A DNA stretch of 64,000 nucleotides from Pandoraea thiooxydans (GTDB taxonomy: Bacteria; Pseudomonadota; Gammaproteobacteria; Burkholderiales; Burkholderiaceae): the NCBI RefSeq assembly GCF_001931675.1, contig NZ_CP014839.1, forward strand, positions 372,001-436,000, given 5' to 3'. The translations under genes and the position numbers were made by a program. Under the pieces are notes generated by a model. The model was given only the letters and a program-made list of their open reading frames with translations, ran no database searches and was not told the DNA's origin. The stretch's first letter is position 1. Every line of letters starts with the position of its first letter. Below are positions 16,709 through 25,773 of the stretch, one piece after another.

Positions 16709-18787
16709 TCATGGAGCTCCGTCGGGACGCCCGAACGGCCCCGTGACCTGCGCGGATGGCGCGTGAACGGTAGGGGGCGATGCCGCATTGCCGGACCCGC
16801 GACCCGTAGCGCCGCCCACGCTGGCGGGATGTTCCATCGCTTTGAGCAGCTTGTGGCACGGGCTGTTTTCGCCCGGACCTGTCTCCAGCAACGGCAGCAG
16901 CGCGCTGACCGGCGCGACGATGCCCAGGGCGATTGCGCCTCCGGCGCGCGCGAGCAGCGTGCCGGCGTCGACGCCGACGTCGGGATGCTTGAATGTTCCT
17001 TTGACATAGAGCGGAGACCGAAGCGATAGTATGCCGAAATGCTTGGGCTCGGGTTTGATATCCAGATCGAACCGTTCGTTTTTCATGTCGATCTTGCCCT
17101 TGACGCCGATGCTCATGTCGGCGGTGTCGATCACAAAAGTACGAGCGTTCATCACGCCGTTGTCGACCCCGAAATCGGCTGCGGCGCAGCGCATCTCGAT
17201 TTGCTTGTCGCCGAACAGCTTGTAGAACACGATGTTGCCGACGTTGAGCCCAAGGTACTCCGTCAGAAGCTTGCTGATCGAGCCGCGATCGACCAGGGCC
17301 TTGACCTCGCCGTTCGACGAGCCGAGCAGCGCCGCCACGGAATTGCCCGTGCCGTCCAGGGCGACGTCGCCGTTGACCTCGCCCAGGCTGGTTTTCATGA
17401 GATTGACTTCGGGCAGCAGTTTCTTGATCTTGAGATGTCGCAGCGACATCTGCATGCGGGCCCGCATCGGCGTGGCGCGCCCGTCCAGGGTGATATTCGA
17501 AACCATCTGCCCGCCGGCCACGCCGAATTGCAGGGGATCGAGGCTCAGCACGCCGTCGCGCAGGAGCAGATGCGTGACTAGGTTCTCGATGGGTAAATCC
17601 TTGCCGCGAATGATCTTGCGCCCGGTGAATTTGACGTCGGCGTCGAGCGCGCGCCAGCGATCGGTGTTGAACGGCGCCACCGGCAGCACCTTACCCGGCG
17701 GTTGCGGCGGCGGCTTGCGGCCCAGATCGCCCCCGCTCGCGTGCTTGCCCGGGGTCTGCGCGCCGATCAGCGGTCCCAGATCCGCCAGGCGCAGCAGGTT
17801 CGAGACGACCGCGCCTTCTAGCAGCGGCCGCGGCTGATCGGCGTGATACGTCAGCGTGCCGCTCAGATCGCTGCTGCCGACCTGACCGGTGAATTGTTCA
17901 TAGCGCCACGTCCGCGGCGAATGTACCAGGCGGCCGGTGGTGCGGTAGGGCGGCGTGTTGGGCAGCACCACGCCGGTGATCGGGTAAAGGTCGGCCATGG
18001 TCGGCCCCGACAGATACAGTCGCATGTCGAGCGCGGCCAGCGTCAGCGGATTGGTGAACGTGCCTTGCACCGCGATGGTGGTGCGGCCAATATGCATTGC
18101 CGCGTCGAGCGGGAACGGGGTGCCGTTATTCTCCAGCGAGAGCACGTCGCCGCTGCGGCCGCGACCGCTCACGAGCACGCCGTTGAAGTTGCCGTGCGTC
18201 CTGAAACCGATGCCATACGGGCGCTGGCCGTCGATGGTGGCCAGCTCGGTGGTCAGGTCGAGTTTATGGCCCAGGTCGCGCACGCGTATGATGCCGTCCT
18301 CGAGCACCAGTCTGTCGATCTTGAAGCGCCACAGCGAAGGCTTGCCCGTGCTTTGCTTGATGGTCCAGTTGTTGCGCCCGTCGGCCAGGCGTTCGAGGTC
18401 GACATGCGGCGCCGCCAGGGCGACTTCGGGCAACACCACGCGATGTTCGAGCAGCGGCATCCAGTCCAGAGAGATCGAGGCCTGCTGCACTTCGACCATG
18501 TTCGGCGACAAGCCCCACGGGGGGTTGCCAAGCACGATATCATTCGCTATAAGACGCGGGCGCGGCAGCCAACGGCCCATGCCGGAGGCCTCGGCGTCGG
18601 GCGGCAGCCATTGCAACGTCAGGTCGCCTCGAATCGCGAACGGCCGCTCGACGGCGGCGCTGACTTCCCGGTCGATCCAGCCGCGCGCGCGATTCCAGTT
18701 GAACACGGAGATAAAGATCGCGCAGCCGATGATTATCGCGGCGACCAGCAATGCCAACCATTTGATTACACCCGCAATCACTTTCAT
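16709..18787 (-). CDS. AsmA family protein
   Basis: A 692-residue inner-membrane-anchored protein of the AsmA/YhdP group, which is linked to lipid transport and outer-membrane homeostasis. One N-terminal membrane segment (VIKWLALLVAAIIIGCAIFI, residues 8-27) is followed by a large periplasmic part with the AsmA N-domain (RPFAIRGDLTLQW) and the C-terminal AsmA_2 region (DGTGNSVAALLGSSNGEV, LSLRSPLYVKGTFKHPDVGVD). ATG 18787 directly precedes the membrane segment; the frame stays open to 18904 but that part overlaps tcdA. It shares its promoter region with divergent tcdA. Confidence 0.9.
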   Translation of the reverse strand: MKVIAGVIKWLALLVAAIIIGCAIFISVFNWNRARGWIDREVSAAVERPFAIRGDLTLQWLPPDAEASGMGRWLPRPRLIANDIVLGNPPWGLSPNMVEVQQASISLDWMPLLEHRVVLPEVALAAPHVDLERLADGRNNWTIKQSTGKPSLWRFKIDRLVLEDGIIRVRDLGHKLDLTTELATIDGQRPYGIGFRTHGNFNGVLVSGRGRSGDVLSLENNGTPFPLDAAMHIGRTTIAVQGTFTNPLTLAALDMRLYLSGPTMADLYPITGVVLPNTPPYRTTGRLVHSPRTWRYEQFTGQVGSSDLSGTLTYHADQPRPLLEGAVVSNLLRLADLGPLIGAQTPGKHASGGDLGRKPPPQPPGKVLPVAPFNTDRWRALDADVKFTGRKIIRGKDLPIENLVTHLLLRDGVLSLDPLQFGVAGGQMVSNITLDGRATPMRARMQMSLRHLKIKKLLPEVNLMKTSLGEVNGDVALDGTGNSVAALLGSSNGEVKALVDRGSISKLLTEYLGLNVGNIVFYKLFGDKQIEMRCAAADFGVDNGVMNARTFVIDTADMSIGVKGKIDMKNERFDLDIKPEPKHFGILSLRSPLYVKGTFKHPDVGVDAGTLLARAGGAIALGIVAPVSALLPLLETGPGENSPCHKLLKAMEHPASVGGATGRGSGNAASPPTVHAPSAQVTGPFGRPDGAP

Positions 18788-18848
18788 GACGAATAACACG
18801 GCTCGACCAGTTAACGACAATGTACCGCCCACGCCGGACGGTGCCAAC

Positions 18849-19640
18849 ATGGGGAGTGCGTCTTCGCAGACGCTTCTGGTCGACTCGCGCCGCTTCGGGG
18901 GCATCGCGCGGCTTTATGGCGATGCAGGCCTGGCGGCTTTGCGTGCTGCGCACGTCTGTGTCATCGGCATCGGCGGTGTCGGATCCTGGGTGGCCGAAGC
19001 GCTGGCGCGCAGCGCGGTCGGACACCTGACCCTGATCGATCTCGACCACGTCGCCGAGAGCAACACCAACCGGCAGATTCATGCACTCGAGGGCAATTAC
19101 GGCAAGGCCAAGGTGCAGGCCATGGCCGAGCGCATCGGCGCAATTAATCCGCAGTGCCAAATCACCATTATCGAGGACTTTATCGAGATGGACAATCTCG
19201 ATGCCCTGCTGGGCTCGGGCTTCGACTGGATCATCGATGCAATCGACAGCGTGCGCGTAAAAACGGCATTGATCGCGTGGGCCGCCCGGCGCGGTCAGCC
19301 GATCATCACGGTCGGCGGCGCGGGCGGCCAACTCGACCCCACGCGCATTCGCATCGACGACCTCGCACGCACCATCCAGGATCCGCTGCTGTCCAAGGTG
19401 CGTGCGCAGTTGCGACGGCTACACGGTTTCGCGCGCGGCCCGAAAGCCAAATTCGGGATACCTGCCGTCTATTCCGACGAGCCGCTGATTTATCCGGATG
19501 CCGCCTGTGCGCCCGATGGCGAACCGGTTGCCGGGCCTCAGGGGCTCAATTGCGCGGGCTTTGGCGCCAGCATGTGCGTGACCGCTGGTTTTGGCCTGGC
19601 CGCGAGCGCTTACGTGCTCACGCGGCTGGCCAAAAAATAG
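18849..19640 (+). CDS. tcdA: tRNA threonylcarbamoyladenosine dehydratase (E1-like)
   Basis: A 263-residue ThiF/E1-like enzyme that cyclises t6A37 of tRNA to ct6A using ATP. The nucleotide-binding motif VIGIGGVGSW is at residues 38-47, DLDHVAESNTNRQ follows, and the Cys-containing C-terminus GLNCAGFGASMCVTAGFG fits TcdA. ATG 18849 is chosen by homology of the N-terminus (SRRFGGIARLYG); an in-frame ATG at 18786 exactly overlaps the AsmA start in the palindrome CATG. It is convergent with fadD, with 7 nt between the stops. Confidence 0.92.
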   Translation: MGSASSQTLLVDSRRFGGIARLYGDAGLAALRAAHVCVIGIGGVGSWVAEALARSAVGHLTLIDLDHVAESNTNRQIHALEGNYGKAKVQAMAERIGAINPQCQITIIEDFIEMDNLDALLGSGFDWIIDAIDSVRVKTALIAWAARRGQPIITVGGAGGQLDPTRIRIDDLARTIQDPLLSKVRAQLRRLHGFARGPKAKFGIPAVYSDEPLIYPDAACAPDGEPVAGPQGLNCAGFGASMCVTAGFGLAASAYVLTRLAKK

Positions 19641-19647
19641 ATGCCGA

Positions 19648-21300
19648 CTAGCGCAGTTCGCGGCGCAGCACTTTGCCCACGGGCGTCTTGGGCAATTCCG
19701 TGCGGAATTCGACGATTCGGGGAATCTTGTAGCCGGTGAGATTCTTGCGACAGTAATCGATCACGGCCTGCTCGGTCAGTTCGGGCGATTTCTTGACCAC
19801 CACGACCTTGACCGCCTCGCCGCTGCGCTCGTCGGGCACACCCACCACCGCGCACTCCAGCACGCCGGGGCAGGCCGCCACCACACCTTCGACCTCGTTC
19901 GGATAGACGTTGAAACCCGACACGATGATCATGTCCTTCTTGCGGTCGGTGATGCGCACGTAGCCCTGTTCGTCGACCACCGCGATATCGCCGGTGCGCA
20001 GCCAGCCGTCGTCGCTGAGCACTTGAGCGGTTTCGTCGGGGCGATGCCAGTAGCCTTTCATGACCTGCGGCCCGCGCACGCACAGCTCGCCCTCCTGGCC
20101 GACGCCGAGATCCTGGTTGGCATCGTTGCGAATGCTGATCTCGGTCGAGGGAATCGGCAGCCCGATCGTGCCATTGTATTGGCTGCCGACCGGATTGATG
20201 CACACCGCCGGCGACGCCTCGGTCAGGCCGTAGGCTTCGATCAGCGGATGACCGGTCACTTGTTGCCAGCGGTCGGCCACCGCGCGCTGCACGGCCGCGC
20301 CGCCGCCCAGGGCAAACTTCATCGCGCTGAAGTCGAGGGCCTCGAATCCTGGCGTGTGCAACAACCCGTTGAACAAGGTATTGACGCCCGTCATCGCGGT
20401 GAAATGCCAGTGCTTGAGTTCGGCAACGAAGCCGCGCATGTCGCGCGGGTTGGTGATCAGCAGATTCAAGCCGCCCAGCTTCATGAACACCAGGCAGTTC
20501 GCGGTCAGACAGAAGATGTGGTAGAGCGGCAGCGCCGTGACGACGGCTTCCTTGCCGAGCTCGAGCCCGTTGCCGACCCAGGCATGCGCCTGTTGCAGAT
20601 TGGCGATCATGTTGCCGTGGCTGAGCACGGCGCCCTTGGCCACGCCAGTGGTGCCGCCGGTGTATTGAATAAAGGCGATGTCGTCGTGCGTGAGGGGCGG
20701 CTCGTTCAGCGCGAGACGCGCACCCTTGGCCAGCACCGTGTTGAACCGCACCGCATGGCCGATATGCCAGGCGGGCACCATTTTCTTGACCCGTTTGACG
20801 ACGAAATTGACGATCCAGCGTTTGGGTGCGCTCACCATGTCGCCGATCTGCGTCGTGATCACGTGCTTGACCGGCGTGCGCGCCACGACCTGCTGCAAGG
20901 TGGCGGCAAAATTCTCGACCACCACGATCACCTCGGCACCGGCGTCCTGCAACTGATGCTCGAGTTCCGGCGCGGTGTAGAGCGGATTCACATTGACCAC
21001 CACCATGCCGGCGCGCAACACGCCGAACAGCGCGACCGGATATTGCAGCAAATTGGGCATCATGATCGCTACCCGTGCGCCCTTGGTCAGGCCTGGCAGC
21101 GACTGCAGATACGCGGCAAACGCGCGGCTTTGGGCGTCCAGTTCCGCATAGGTGAGAGTCGTGCCGAGATTGCAGAAGGCGGGCCGTTGCGGGAATTTGG
21201 CGCAGCTTTGGTGGAACACGTCGAGCAGCGACGAAAACTCGTCCATGTCGATTTCGGCGGGCACCCCGGGCGGATAACTCTTCAACCAGACCTTTTCCAT
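19648..21300 (-). CDS. fadD: Long-chain fatty acid-CoA ligase
   Basis: A 550-residue ANL ligase activating fatty acids for beta-oxidation. Motifs include the P-loop [57 protein letters not shown], and the C-terminal lysine in [16 protein letters not shown] 21300 is preceded by GAGGAGG; the ATG at 21321 is further from it. The middle segment with [13 protein letters not shown] is typical of FadD from proteobacteria. Confidence 0.93.
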   Translation of the reverse strand: MEKVWLKSYPPGVPAEIDMDEFSSLLDVFHQSCAKFPQRPAFCNLGTTLTYAELDAQSRAFAAYLQSLPGLTKGARVAIMMPNLLQYPVALFGVLRAGMVVVNVNPLYTAPELEHQLQDAGAEVIVVVENFAATLQQVVARTPVKHVITTQIGDMVSAPKRWIVNFVVKRVKKMVPAWHIGHAVRFNTVLAKGARLALNEPPLTHDDIAFIQYTGGTTGVAKGAVLSHGNMIANLQQAHAWVGNGLELGKEAVVTALPLYHIFCLTANCLVFMKLGGLNLLITNPRDMRGFVAELKHWHFTAMTGVNTLFNGLLHTPGFEALDFSAMKFALGGGAAVQRAVADRWQQVTGHPLIEAYGLTEASPAVCINPVGSQYNGTIGLPIPSTEISIRNDANQDLGVGQEGELCVRGPQVMKGYWHRPDETAQVLSDDGWLRTGDIAVVDEQGYVRITDRKKDMIIVSGFNVYPNEVEGVVAACPGVLECAVVGVPDERSGEAVKVVVVKKSPELTEQAVIDYCRKNLTGYKIPRIVEFRTELPKTPVGKVLRRELR

Positions 21301-21600
21301 AGACTCCTCCTCTACGTCCATATGGATTATCGTCAGCGGTGCCGCCAGCTATGCCTGCCGGCGTGGCGCCGCTTGGGAATCCCGGTAGCATAACCTGCAC
21401 CACCCCTCCTGCACACTCGCCAAAGGTCGCCAAGCGGTGGATTTGCATGGAGTAAAAGTTCTAACTCGGGTTCCGTTCAACAGCCGCAACGAGGTATCCG
21501 ATCCGATGGCAGGCAGCCCTCGGTCGTTGGTCTGGACCGTGATATTCAAAAAGTACTTGCATGAAAAGACGGAATCGGGGCATAATTCCGCTCCTACGAC

Positions 21601-21677
21601 GCGGCTGTAGCTCAGTTGGATAGAGTACTTGGCTACGAACCAAGGGGTCGTGGGTTCGAATCCTGCCAGCCGCGCCA
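21601..21677 (+). tRNA. tRNA-Arg (anticodon ACG)
   Basis: A 77-nt cloverleaf: acceptor GCGGCTG/CAGCCGC, D arm with AGCTCAGTTGGATAGAG, anticodon arm CTTGG-CTACGAA-CCAAG (anticodon ACG, read as ICG), T arm GTGGG-TTCGAAT-CCTGC (4 of 5 pairs) and genomic CCA at 21675-21677. tRNA-Arg genes often mark the left edge of integrated regions; the catabolic region begins just beyond. Confidence 0.97.
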
Positions 21678-21696
21678 CCTAATTCGCTTCAAGATC

Positions 21697-21736
21697 AACG
21701 GCTTAGAGACTTGCCTCTCTAAGCCGTTTTTCTTTT
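21697..21736 (+). terminator. Rho-independent terminator of tRNA-Arg
   Basis: AACGGCTTAGAGA (21697-21709) pairs with TCTCTAAGCCGTT (21716-21728) around a 6-nt loop, followed by TTTCTTTTT. It starts 20 nt after the tRNA CCA. Confidence 0.93.
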
Positions 21737-21974
21737 TCCGCCGGAACTTCACGGGACTCGTATCTGGTTCGTTCCTCGGCGAGCCGACTCCGATGGGGTC
21801 AGCGTTTCACAACCCGACGACGGCTGTTCTGCATCGCGTCCATGCCGCTCAGCGGTTCCGGCGCGCCGCGCGTGCTCCGGTACCCCTGCCACCTCCCCGC
21901 AATCGTCGAATGACCGGACAAGTCGCTCAGCGCTCGCTGAGGACTTGAGGCGTGCATCGGTAACTCCTCTAGGG

Positions 21975-21996
21975 CGGCGGCTTCGCGAAGCCGCCG
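21975..21996. repeat. Perfect 22-bp GC palindrome
   Basis: CGGCGGCTTC/GCGAAGCCGCCG reads the same on both strands over 22 bp, with no U-tract on either side. It could be a cruciform, a REP-like element or a recombination scar. It lies directly upstream of the weak minus-strand frame 21957-21799. Confidence 0.55.
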
Positions 21997-22043
21997 ATCC
22001 ATTCACTCACTCAGAGAAATAATCTCGCGCACCGCTTCTGGGT

Positions 22044-22078
22044 GGGCTGTGGCGATGCTTTAGCCACAGGCGGAGCCC
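22044..22078. other. Two-step hairpin, possible structured RNA remnant
   Basis: An outer stem GGGCT (22044-22048)/AGCCC (22074-22078) stacks on an inner stem GTGGC (22049-22053)/GCCAC (22063-22067), with a 9-nt loop and a one-sided bulge AGGCGG. No known riboswitch was recognised. Confidence 0.35.
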
Positions 22079-22148
22079 ATCTGACGCCATTGTTCGGCGT
22101 GCATCCAGGTGGCTTTCATGGGAATTCAAAAAAAGGAATTTTTAAATA

Positions 22149-22167
22149 TATTCCGTAATAAGGAATG
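22149..22167. promoter_or_regulatory. Operator-like repeat O1 upstream of MFS gene
   Basis: TATTCC-GTAATAA-GGAATG, an inverted repeat ATTCC-N7-GGAAT in very AT-rich sequence about 240 nt before the MFS start. It is a variant of the AATCCC-N7-GGGATT motif of this region. Confidence 0.5.
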
Positions 22168-22210
22168 TGAAATAAAAAAATATCGAAAAAATTCAGTGTA
22201 AACGATTATA

Positions 22211-22229
22211 TATGTCTAATTAAGGGATT
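22211..22229. promoter_or_regulatory. Operator-like half site O2 upstream of MFS gene
   Basis: Right arm GGGATT and the TAATTAA spacer match the motif, while the left arm TATGTC is degenerate (3 of 6). It is weaker evidence than the other sites, supported by its position 45 nt after O1. Confidence 0.3.
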
Positions 22230-22405
22230 CAATAGAATTGACGGGTGCCGTCGAGAACCTCGTCCCATTGCCATCGCAGTCTCACGGGTTTTCGTTGGCG
22301 TGCGGCCCGCCAGGAAGCGCATGAGCGTGCCAGACCCGATCCGAAGGGGCGGTCTGAGGAGGTGGGGTACCGAGCCATGAAGTGTGCCTTTCCGAGGAGA
22401 AAGCG

Positions 22406-23719
22406 ATGTCAGCGCCATCCCACTCGCGCCTGTATTGCAGGATCGCGGTCCGCATCATCCCGTTTCTGTTCATCTGCTACGTCCTGAATTTCATCGATCG
22501 CGTCAACATCGGCTTCGCCAAACTGCAATTTCTACATGACCTTGGGCTGGGGGAAGGGGCCTTCGGCATGGCGACGGGCATCTTTTTCATTAGCTACGCG
22601 GCGTTCGAGCTGCCGAGCAATCTGATGCTCGCTCGTATTGGAGCCCGCAAGACACTCATGCGCATCATGCTCCTGTGGGGCCTATGCACGGTTGGCCAGA
22701 CATTCATGACTGGCGCGACCTCGTTGTATGTCCTGCGCTTTTTGTTGGGCATGGCCGAGGCCGGCTTTTTCCCGGGCCTTATTCTGTACTTGTCGTACTG
22801 GTTTCCCGATACCGTGCGAGCTCGCGTCAATAGCGTCCTGCTGCTGGCCGTGCCGATCGCGGGAATTGTCGGCGGACCGCTATCCGGCTCGATCATGAGC
22901 CAGTTGCACGATTTCATGGGCTTGCGCGGATGGCAGTGGCTATTCCTTATCGAGGGCGTGCCAGCCATCGTGCTGGGGTTACTCGCTCCGTTTATGCTCA
23001 GCGATCGCCCGGACACTGCGAAGTGGCTCTCCGGTGCTGAACGGCAGATGCTGCAGCAAGACCTGACGCACACGCATGCCAAGGCCGTTATCGGGCACGA
23101 GCACATAAGCCTGATGGAAATTCTCCGCAGCCGACGCATCCTCGGTCTTGCGACGGTGTACTTCTGCATCTACGTCGGGCTCGTTGCGGTGGCCTTCTGG
23201 GGGCCAACAATCCTCAAGTTCTCGGGAGTGGTCAGCGTCGCGAGCATCGGTTGGCTCTCCGGCCTGATCTCCGTGCTGACGATGCTCGGCAACCTCGCGA
23301 TCGCATACAGCTCCGATCGCCGCATGGAGCGTCGCTGGCATATCGCCGGGTGCATGGTCGCCACGGCCGTTAGCCTGTTTCTGCTTCGCTTTTCTCTTGG
23401 CAACGTCCCCGTTACCGTCGCGCTCGTGGCAATTGCCCAGCTATCGATTTTCACGGTGCCGATTATCTACTGGACGATTCCCGCGGCTCAGTTGGTGGGG
23501 CGCAGCGCCGCAGCCGGGATTGCCATTATCAGCGCCTTGGGTTCGATTGGAGGGGCGTTCAGTTCATGGATCGTGGGCGGCATGATGGCTCGCACCGGTT
23601 CACCTTACGCCGGGCTTGCGATTGTCGGCGGGTTGCTCCTGTTTGGGGCGATTTTGCTGATGTGGATGGTCCCCGGCAAGTCGAGTGAATTTACCAAGCC
23701 TTTGCAGCAGGTCGCCTAG
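22406..23719 (+). CDS. MFS transporter, anion:cation symporter (ACS) family
   Basis: A 437-residue 12-segment transporter of the ACS group (tartrate/4-hydroxyphenylacetate/phthalate-type importers of organic acids). Typical marks are LNFIDRVNIGFAKLQ in the first segment and loop, FELPSNLMLARIGARK, and LGMAEAGFFPGLILYLSYWFP. ATG 22406 has GAGGAGA 5 nt upstream; the frame from 22382 lacks this. It stands first in the catabolic region behind operator-like repeats, so it probably imports the pathway substrate or an acidic relative. Confidence 0.9.
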   Translation: MSAPSHSRLYCRIAVRIIPFLFICYVLNFIDRVNIGFAKLQFLHDLGLGEGAFGMATGIFFISYAAFELPSNLMLARIGARKTLMRIMLLWGLCTVGQTFMTGATSLYVLRFLLGMAEAGFFPGLILYLSYWFPDTVRARVNSVLLLAVPIAGIVGGPLSGSIMSQLHDFMGLRGWQWLFLIEGVPAIVLGLLAPFMLSDRPDTAKWLSGAERQMLQQDLTHTHAKAVIGHEHISLMEILRSRRILGLATVYFCIYVGLVAVAFWGPTILKFSGVVSVASIGWLSGLISVLTMLGNLAIAYSSDRRMERRWHIAGCMVATAVSLFLLRFSLGNVPVTVALVAIAQLSIFTVPIIYWTIPAAQLVGRSAAAGIAIISALGSIGGAFSSWIVGGMMARTGSPYAGLAIVGGLLLFGAILLMWMVPGKSSEFTKPLQQVA

Positions 23720-23925
23720 ATGCTGCCCGGAAACTGGGCTGGTGGTCGGGCGTTGCGCCACAGCGCGCTGGGCCATGGCAGCCGCGGTCGACACAGTGCG
23801 TCGTCGAACGGCGCTCTGCCATACGCCGACGTTCTTCCAAAGGCATGCGGCGTATGCGTGGATCCGCTTATGCTGGCGCCCCGCCTCTCGTCGCGGGATG
23901 GGCGGCCCGGATCCCGCGCGAAACG

Positions 23926-23944
23926 AATCCCCAATAGAGGGATT
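23926..23944. promoter_or_regulatory. Operator-like repeat O3 (perfect)
   Basis: AATCCC-CAATAGA-GGGATT, a perfect 6-bp inverted repeat with a 7-nt spacer, 209 nt upstream of the TPP-enzyme start. It shares arms and spacing with O4, 164 nt further on. Confidence 0.65.
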
Positions 23945-24089
23945 GCGTTGAGATGTAGTCGTTGGGTTCCGTGCCGATGCTTTGGCTTATGTGTTCTCTT
24001 GCATGGCTTGTTGCCTGGCGAGACTGCCCCGCCGCACCAGTCGGCGGGAGCCTCGAGACAATTTCAATCGCCGCACCGCGTGTTTGACA

Positions 24090-24108
24090 AATCCCTTAAT
24101 ATGGGATT
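24090..24108. promoter_or_regulatory. Operator-like repeat O4 (perfect)
   Basis: AATCCC-TTAATAT-GGGATT, perfect inverted repeat 45 nt before the start of the ten-gene operon, where a repressor could block the promoter. The likely binder is the IclR-family protein encoded at 34792-35517. Confidence 0.7.
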
Positions 24109-24152
24109 ATATTCACGAAAATTTTATATTTATTAGATTTAAGAGAGTCACA

Positions 24153-25721
24153 ATGCCAAAAAACGGTGAGGGTATGCAAAATGGCGCGTGCCTTGTGCTC
24201 AAGACCGCACGCGACGCGGGAGTGCGCGTTTGTTTCGCCAACCCTGGAACCACAGAAATGCCGTTTGTCGGGGCGCTTGACATGGTTCCCGGCGTGCGCG
24301 CCGTCCTCGGGCTATTTGAAGGGGTATGCACGGGGGCGGCAGACGGCTATGGCCGCATGGCCGGCACGCCAGCCATGACGCTGCTGCACCTCGGTCCGGG
24401 CCACGCGAATGGAATAGCGAATCTGCACAATGCTCGGCGCGCACGCACGCCAATCTTGAATATCGTCGGCGACCACACGCGGGCACACCTGAAGTACGAC
24501 TCTCCGCTGACATCGGACATCGAATCGCTGGCTCGTCCAGTATCGGTGTGGTACCGGAGTGTGGCCACCGAGGCCGACCTGGCCCGCGATACCGCCGAGG
24601 CAATTCAGGCGACCATGGGCGCGCAGCGCGGTGTTGCAACGCTGGTGTTGCCCGTCGATCTGCAATCGGTCAGCGTTGACGCGACGCTTCAGGGCGTCGT
24701 GCCGAAAATTCCTGCGCCGACCTTCGATAGGCAGCGAGTCGCGAAGATTGCCGAGTTGCTGGGTAGCAAAAAGCCGGCGGTCCTGCTGATGGGGGACCGG
24801 GCGCTTTCCGAGCGTGGCCAGCGGGCCGCCGCGCGCATCGCTGCGGTGACTGGCGCTGTGTGTTTGAGCGAGACCTTCCCGGCGCGTACCGAACGCGGCG
24901 CCGGATTGCCCGACATCGACCGCCTGCCGTACTTCCCTGAACCGGCGCGAGAGGCGCTCGCGGGACGCCAGGTTGTGCTGGCCGGTGCGTTGGCTCCGGT
25001 GACTTATTTTGGTTACGAAGGTATTTCGAGCGAGTTGGCGCCACCCGAGAGCATTGCCTTGCTGGCGGCCCCGGGCGAGGCTGCCGACCAGGCATTGGAG
25101 GCGGTCGCCGACTGCCTTGGCGCGACGCAGGAGACTGCCGCCACAGGCGCCGAGCTCTGGAATATCGAGCCCGGTCAACTGACCCCACAGGCGATCGGCC
25201 GCATCCTGTCGAACGCATTACCCGAGAACGCGATCGTCTCGGTCGAGGGCGGTACTTGCGGATATCCATTCGTCACCGCATCGGCGCGGGCGCGACGCCA
25301 TACCGTCCTGACGAATACGGGCGGCGCGATCGGGCAGGGATTGCCGGTTGCGCTCGGCGCGGCAGTGGCCTGCCCCGAGCGGCGCGTCTTTGCTCTTCAG
25401 TCCGATGGCAGTGCGCAATACACGATTCAATCGCTTTGGACCATGGCAAGGGAGCGCTTGCCAGTCGTCATTCTGATCGCGTCGAACAGGCGCTATGCAA
25501 TTCTGCAGACGGAATTGACGCGCGGCGGATTGCCGACAGACGCACCGAACTCGCGTTTGCTCACGGAGTTGACCGACCCGGCGATCGACTGGATGTCGCT
25601 GTCGAGAGGCTACGGCGTGCCGGCCGAACGGGCAACCACGACACTGCAGCTGGTCCAGGCACTCGAGCGGGCGCTCGCTTACCGCGAGGGCCCGTGCCTC
25701 ATCGAGATGTGCTTGCCCTGA
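24153..25721 (+). CDS. Thiamine-diphosphate-dependent enzyme (acetolactate synthase / benzoylformate decarboxylase-like)
   Basis: A 522-residue TPP enzyme with the usual three domains. The cofactor-activating Glu56 lies in GLFEGVCTGAADGYGRM. The Mg/TPP motif begins SDGS at residue 417 and ends near Asn445 (IASNRRYAIL). PGTTE and LLHLGPGH resemble the active-site loops of benzoylformate decarboxylase, but the second active-site His of that enzyme is not evident. A 2-oxo-acid decarboxylase or carboligase role is likely. ATG 24153 is taken with GAGAG upstream; ATG 24174 is possible. It is the first gene of the operon ending at 34723. Confidence 0.85.
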   Translation: MPKNGEGMQNGACLVLKTARDAGVRVCFANPGTTEMPFVGALDMVPGVRAVLGLFEGVCTGAADGYGRMAGTPAMTLLHLGPGHANGIANLHNARRARTPILNIVGDHTRAHLKYDSPLTSDIESLARPVSVWYRSVATEADLARDTAEAIQATMGAQRGVATLVLPVDLQSVSVDATLQGVVPKIPAPTFDRQRVAKIAELLGSKKPAVLLMGDRALSERGQRAAARIAAVTGAVCLSETFPARTERGAGLPDIDRLPYFPEPAREALAGRQVVLAGALAPVTYFGYEGISSELAPPESIALLAAPGEAADQALEAVADCLGATQETAATGAELWNIEPGQLTPQAIGRILSNALPENAIVSVEGGTCGYPFVTASARARRHTVLTNTGGAIGQGLPVALGAAVACPERRVFALQSDGSAQYTIQSLWTMARERLPVVILIASNRRYAILQTELTRGGLPTDAPNSRLLTELTDPAIDWMSLSRGYGVPAERATTTLQLVQALERALAYREGPCLIEMCLP

Positions 25722-25773
25722 AGCCGCCGTATGTCGTTGTCTTCCCCATTTTCTGACTGTCAACGTAAATTTT

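Larger units (their letters stand above)
21737..22405. other. Gene-poor junction between tRNA-Arg and the catabolic region
   Basis: No convincing gene. A possible minus-strand 52-codon frame (21957 down to 21799) has GAGGAG 6 nt before its ATG but no recognisable family. The stretch holds a perfect GC palindrome, a structured hairpin, and, from about 22130, a sharp drop to AT-rich sequence with two operator-like repeats in front of the MFS gene. Confidence 0.6.
23720..24152. other. Intergenic region with two perfect operator repeats
   Basis: 433 nt without a supported gene. It contains the two perfect AATCCC-N7-GGGATT sites (23926-23944 and 24090-24108) and a short AT-rich promoter-like stretch 24095-24140 just before the TPP-enzyme gene. 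Confidence 0.65.

Noticed and set aside
19591-21393. A 600-codon plus-strand frame and a 612-codon minus-strand frame over fadD
   Set aside because: Both overlap fadD in other frames; fadD has all ligase motifs and a good ribosome-binding site.
21799-21957. Possible 52-codon minus-strand gene with GAGGAG before its ATG
   Set aside because: No recognisable family, no hydrophobic or repeated pattern, and a palindrome overlaps its promoter region; the ribosome-binding site alone is not enough.
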